Source of the DNA: JAWPMT01 sp964653795
GTDB lineage: Bacteria; Bacteroidota; Bacteroidia; Cytophagales; Cyclobacteriaceae
Assembly: GCA_964653795.1 (NCBI GenBank)
Contig: CAZZHO010000001.1
Span: forward strand, 23,660-87,659
Length of the DNA: 64,000 nucleotides
Direction: 5' to 3'
In this document: positions 60,983 through 64,000 of the stretch, in pieces
Layout of the letters: every line of letters starts with the position of its first letter
Numbering within the stretch: position 1 is the stretch's first letter
Program-made: the position numbers and the translations under genes
Notes under the pieces: model-generated
The model's input: only the letters and a program-made list of their open reading frames with translations
Told to the model about the DNA's origin: nothing
Database searches by the model: none

Positions 60983-61589
60983 GGGTTTCAATTCAGAGCT
61001 TCCGGTCATGGAGGCTTTCTACACATTACAAGGGGAGGGTTATCACGTAGGTACTCCAGCTTATTTTGTTAGGCTAGGAGGTTGTGATGTGGGCTGTCAT
61101 TGGTGCGATGTGAAAGAGTCCTGGGAAGCTTCTGATCATCCTTCAAAGACGATAGATCAAATTGTTGAAGATAGTTTGGCTTCTGGATCTAAGAGAGTCG
61201 TCATAACAGGTGGTGAACCGCTAATGTATGATTTGACTGAACTAACCAACAAACTACAAGGAGCAGGAATCAAAACACACTTGGAAACGGCAGGAGTTTA
61301 TCCTTTGACCGGTTCTTGGGATTGGATATGTTTTTCTCCTAAGAAGTTTAAAAAGCCTTTGGATGAATACTACGAGGTTAGTCAGGAACTAAAAGTCATA
61401 GTCTTCAACAGGTCAGACTTTGATTGGGCAAAATTACATGGAGATAAGATGCATGAAGAGTGCAAATTATTCGTTCAGCCAGAGTGGTCAAAAGAAAACG
61501 AGAACTTACCTGCCCTTATCCAATTCGTGAAAGAAAATCAGGATTGGCGAATATCTTTACAAACTCACAAGTACATGAATATTCCTTGA
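60963..61589 (+). CDS. queE: 7-carboxy-7-deazaguanine synthase
   Basis: The 208-residue radical SAM enzyme of queuosine/7-deazaguanine synthesis converts carboxytetrahydropterin to CDG. The cluster motif is the CX3CX2C form Cys41, Cys45, Cys48 (CDVGCHWC), which is the usual radical SAM type. TLQGEGYHVGTPAYFVRLGG and VITGGEPLMYD are family signatures. It overlaps folD by 20 bases and the OmpA-type gene by four. No queC, queD or queF is in the window. Confidence 0.92.
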   Translation: MKASRAKGFNSELPVMEAFYTLQGEGYHVGTPAYFVRLGGCDVGCHWCDVKESWEASDHPSKTIDQIVEDSLASGSKRVVITGGEPLMYDLTELTNKLQGAGIKTHLETAGVYPLTGSWDWICFSPKKFKKPLDEYYEVSQELKVIVFNRSDFDWAKLHGDKMHEECKLFVQPEWSKENENLPALIQFVKENQDWRISLQTHKYMNIP

Positions 61590-63478
61590 GGTATCTTCTT
61601 CTTACCATTTGCTTAGTTCTTTCTACCCACAGTCTTCATTGCCAGGTAATGGACTCGGAAGATAAAAAGGCAATCAAGTTCGTAGAAAAAGCAGATGATC
61701 AAATCAAAGCAAGAGAGTTTGACGAAGCAGTTCAGAATTTGAAAAAGGCCATTAAAAAAGACCCCAAGTTCTCTTCGGCTTATTATAAACTGGCCAATCT
61801 GTATTCTTTTCTTCGGCTTATAGATTCATCATACTCCTATTACCAGAGGTATTTTTTTGTAGTAGATAAAACTAAAATAGGCTCTAAAACGGCCTTAGCC
61901 TTAAGTAGTAGATTTTTTCAGCGTGGTGATTATGATTTAGCTCGGCAGGCATTTGATTTTGCTGGAATTGAAGAGAGTATGAGTGCAAAAGACTCACTAC
62001 TCAACCTATCAATCGACTATGCAATGGAGTCTTTAGCAGATCCAATTGAACTGGAGATTAGGCCTATGGACGAGAACATAAATAGTTTTCCTCTCCAATA
62101 TTTCCCAGTAATGACCATTGATAGACAAAAAATTTTCTATACGAGACGTCTAGGATCTGGCCCTCAGTATGATGAAGATATCGTGCTTTCGGTAAGAGAT
62201 GGTGATGTGTGGGCGAAACCAGTATCAGTATCACGGAATATCAACTCAGTATATAATGAAGGAGCCTGTTCGGTTTCTGCCGACGGCAATACGATGATTC
62301 TAACACTCTGTGAAGGTCGGAAGACAATCGGTAATTGTGATTTGTTTATCTCACGTTTCGTAGATGATTGGAGTGAACCAGAGAATATGGGGCGTGAAGT
62401 GAATTCACCCTTTTGGGATTCTCAACCAAGTTTATCCGCCGACGGTAAGACATTGTACTTTTCGTCAAACAGATCTGGAGGATTTGGAAAGAGGGATTTA
62501 TGGGTCACGCAATTTGAGGAGGGTTCGTGGACTAAACCTGAAAACCTTGGTCCTTCGATCAATACGCCTTACGACGACACGACTCCTTTTATTCACTTCA
62601 ACAGCGAAACGTTATTCTTTTCTTCCCAGGGACACACAGGCATGGGTGGCTTTGATATTTACAAGACAGAAGAGGATGCTGGGAGTTGGTCGTCCCCCTC
62701 TAATCTCGGATATCCTATCAATGACCATGAAAATCAGATAGGGCTTTTTATTTCTTCGGATGGCACGGAGGGCTTTTACACAAGGGATGAAAATGGAAGG
62801 AGCATCATTTATCAGATGTCTTTAAAATCTGATTCACTTGTTAGACGGAAAACATCATACTTAACAGGCACTGTTCGGAATAGCGAAACCAACCAACCAG
62901 TTTTAGCTCAATTGTTTCTGTACGACCTTGAAACGCAGAAGCGTATCTATCAAACAGAATCCAACGCAGTGGATGGAACGTATTTTGTTGCTTTGAATGT
63001 CGATGGAGATTACGGCCTGTTTACTCAAGCTCCTGGCTTTTTATTCAAGGACGAGGCAATTAACTTAAAATCTAACTTTGATGTAACCCCCGACACCCTT
63101 GATATCGGCCTTCAACCTATTGCGGTTGGAAACAAGCTGATATTGAATAATATCTACTTTGATTTTGATAGTGATGAATTGCAACCAAAGTCTTTTGCCG
63201 AGTTGGAGGAGATTGCTAGCTTCTTAAAAGCTAATAATGTGATTGTGGAAATAAGTGGTCACACTGATAGCGTAGGAGCTAAGGAATATAATAAAGACCT
63301 TTCCAAAAGGAGAGCAAAGACAGTCTACGAGGCGCTTATTGCGACGGGAGTAGCAAAAGAGTCTATGTCTTACATAGGTTATGGCGATGAGAAGCCTGTA
63401 GCTATTGATAAAAAAAATGGAAAAAATCAGCTCAATAGAAGAATAGAATTCAAAATCATTAAAAAGTTGAGCCAGTAA
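61586..63478 (+). CDS. PorE-like OmpA family protein (TPR, PD40 propeller, OmpA)
   Basis: The 630 residues start at TTG 61586 (overlap TTGA with queE). A signal peptide (RYLLLTICLVLSTHSLHC) comes first. TPR-like helices (about 25-100), a PD40/WD40-like propeller (about 160-420: QPSLSADGKTLYFSSNRSGG, FGKRDLW), a carboxypeptidase-regulatory-like domain and a C-terminal OmpA domain (IYFDFDSDELQPKS, VEISGHTDSVGAKEYN) follow. This is the domain order of PorE, an outer-membrane anchor of type IX secretion, but gliding or secretion genes are not adjacent. Confidence 0.85.
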   Translation: MRYLLLTICLVLSTHSLHCQVMDSEDKKAIKFVEKADDQIKAREFDEAVQNLKKAIKKDPKFSSAYYKLANLYSFLRLIDSSYSYYQRYFFVVDKTKIGSKTALALSSRFFQRGDYDLARQAFDFAGIEESMSAKDSLLNLSIDYAMESLADPIELEIRPMDENINSFPLQYFPVMTIDRQKIFYTRRLGSGPQYDEDIVLSVRDGDVWAKPVSVSRNINSVYNEGACSVSADGNTMILTLCEGRKTIGNCDLFISRFVDDWSEPENMGREVNSPFWDSQPSLSADGKTLYFSSNRSGGFGKRDLWVTQFEEGSWTKPENLGPSINTPYDDTTPFIHFNSETLFFSSQGHTGMGGFDIYKTEEDAGSWSSPSNLGYPINDHENQIGLFISSDGTEGFYTRDENGRSIIYQMSLKSDSLVRRKTSYLTGTVRNSETNQPVLAQLFLYDLETQKRIYQTESNAVDGTYFVALNVDGDYGLFTQAPGFLFKDEAINLKSNFDVTPDTLDIGLQPIAVGNKLILNNIYFDFDSDELQPKSFAELEEIASFLKANNVIVEISGHTDSVGAKEYNKDLSKRRAKTVYEALIATGVAKESMSYIGYGDEKPVAIDKKNGKNQLNRRIEFKIIKKLSQ

Positions 63479-63704
63479 TTGGTTTGAGATTAAAATAGTC
63501 CTATTCGCGATCTCCAAATTTTTAATTGCTAATTCTAAGTAACCCAGAGTATTATTTTTCGAGGGTACCTGATTATGGAGGTGAAGTGATTATTATTAGG
63601 AAAATTCAAAAATTTCCAAATTTTCTAGCACTACGAAACAAACTCCAAAAGGTTTTGGCTTAGTTTTTAATATTCCGAAAATGTCATAATTTAGGCATTT
63701 AGAA

Positions 63705-63724
63705 ATCATTAAATTTTTAATGAT
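63705..63724. repeat. Inverted repeat before the SusC-type gene
   Basis: ATCATTAAA, two bases, TTTAATGAT: a perfect nine-pair palindrome 21 bases before the ATG. It could be an operator or a leader hairpin for the receptor gene. Confidence 0.45.
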
Positions 63725-63745
63725 CACCTTTTAAACCAATTCAAT

Positions 63746-64000
63746 ATGAAGAGGATTTTACTACTTAGTTTTTTGTTTAGCTGTATTGGTATGCTTTCAG
63801 CCCAGGCGCAAGAGCGTACCGTTACAGGAACAGTTACTGCCAGTGAGGATGGTAGCACAGTTCCTGGTGTAAACGTGATCTTAAAAGGTACCACTACTGG
63901 TACTACTACAGATCTTGATGGAAACTATCGACTTACGGTACCTGCTGACGGAGGTACACTTGTTTTCACTTTTATCGGTCTTAGAACTGAAGAAGTAGAA
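63746..64000 (+). CDS. SusC/RagA-type TonB-linked outer-membrane protein (N-terminal part)
   Basis: The first 85 residues run off the right edge. They comprise a signal peptide (MKRILLLSFLFSCIGMLSAQ) and a CarboxypepD_reg-like / secretin-type N-terminal domain (RTVTGTVTASEDG, VPGVNVILKGTTTGTTTD, LDGNYRLTVP, LVFTFIGLRTEEV). This is the standard start of SusC/RagA nutrient receptors of Bacteroidota, which work with a SusD lipoprotein. The plug and barrel lie beyond the window, so the substrate is unknown. Confidence 0.9.
   Translation, partial: MKRILLLSFLFSCIGMLSAQAQERTVTGTVTASEDGSTVPGVNVILKGTTTGTTTDLDGNYRLTVPADGGTLVFTFIGLRTEEVE

Noticed and set aside
1..64000. CRISPR arrays, tRNA or rRNA genes, insertion sequences, prophage
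   Set aside because: No regularly spaced repeats, cloverleaf-like stretches, transposase or phage genes were recognised by eye; a dedicated scan was not possible.

Overview
The window reads as a chromosomal segment of a Bacteroidota bacterium, most likely a marine or soil Cytophagales member. Pointers are the SusC-type TonB-linked receptor entering at the right edge, FtsX/MacB-type permeases of about 800 residues, a PorE-like OmpA protein, a Bacteroidota LptD-like protein, a sulfite reductase fused to a HEPN-like domain, several -7 elements of the Bacteroidota form TAnnTTTG, and moderate-to-low GC. No rRNA, tRNA, insertion sequence, prophage or CRISPR array was seen. Genus is not assigned.

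Layout. 1-13 kb: a partial membrane protein, a TonB-plug protein without a barrel, an amidohydrolase lipoprotein, a split Ada-type alkylation-repair cluster (AraC-MGMT, 2OG-Fe(II) oxygenase, free Ada-like zinc domain), a membrane operon (HEITH metallopeptidase-like protein, an easily missed 57-residue membrane protein, a DUF418-type protein, a 166-residue protein), then a GNAT, and a leftward operon of NtrC-type regulator, histidine kinase, Crp-like regulator and SnoaL-like protein. 13-16 kb: an FtsX-type permease divergent from that regulator, then a DUF4136 lipoprotein. 16-21 kb: assimilatory sulfate reduction and siroheme (cysH, sulfite reductase, cobA, Met8-like, Rrf2 regulator). 21-33 kb: Zn-ribbon protein, LacI regulator, a second two-component/permease module in mirrored order, AraC-type membrane regulator, and two tandem cysteine-rich secreted proteins. 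33-42 kb: fabF, aroA, aroB, proline dehydrogenase, lysS and a second DUF4136 lipoprotein. 42-54 kb: fatty acid hydroxylase, BIG2/DM13 lipoprotein with a beta-barrel partner, LptD-like protein, amidase, MlaD/MCE protein, acyl-CoA carboxylase beta, SirB1-like protein and a hybrid kinase with a decayed ATP site. 54-64 kb: PPTase, WD40, DivIVA, folB, an IscA-like protein, dtd, lepA, folD, queE, a PorE-like OmpA protein and the SusC start.

The most coherent new observation is the pair of mirrored sigma54-activator/kinase/permease modules. In the second, the intergenic region holds two abutting 23-bp inverted repeats, exactly 23 bp apart in register and about 90 and 110 bp upstream of the start point predicted from a -24/-12-like element facing the permease operon. 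That is the geometry of a classical enhancer-dependent promoter, except that the -24/-12 spacing is one base short and both activators carry an altered GAFTGA loop. All functions are inferred from sequence reading alone; no database search was run.
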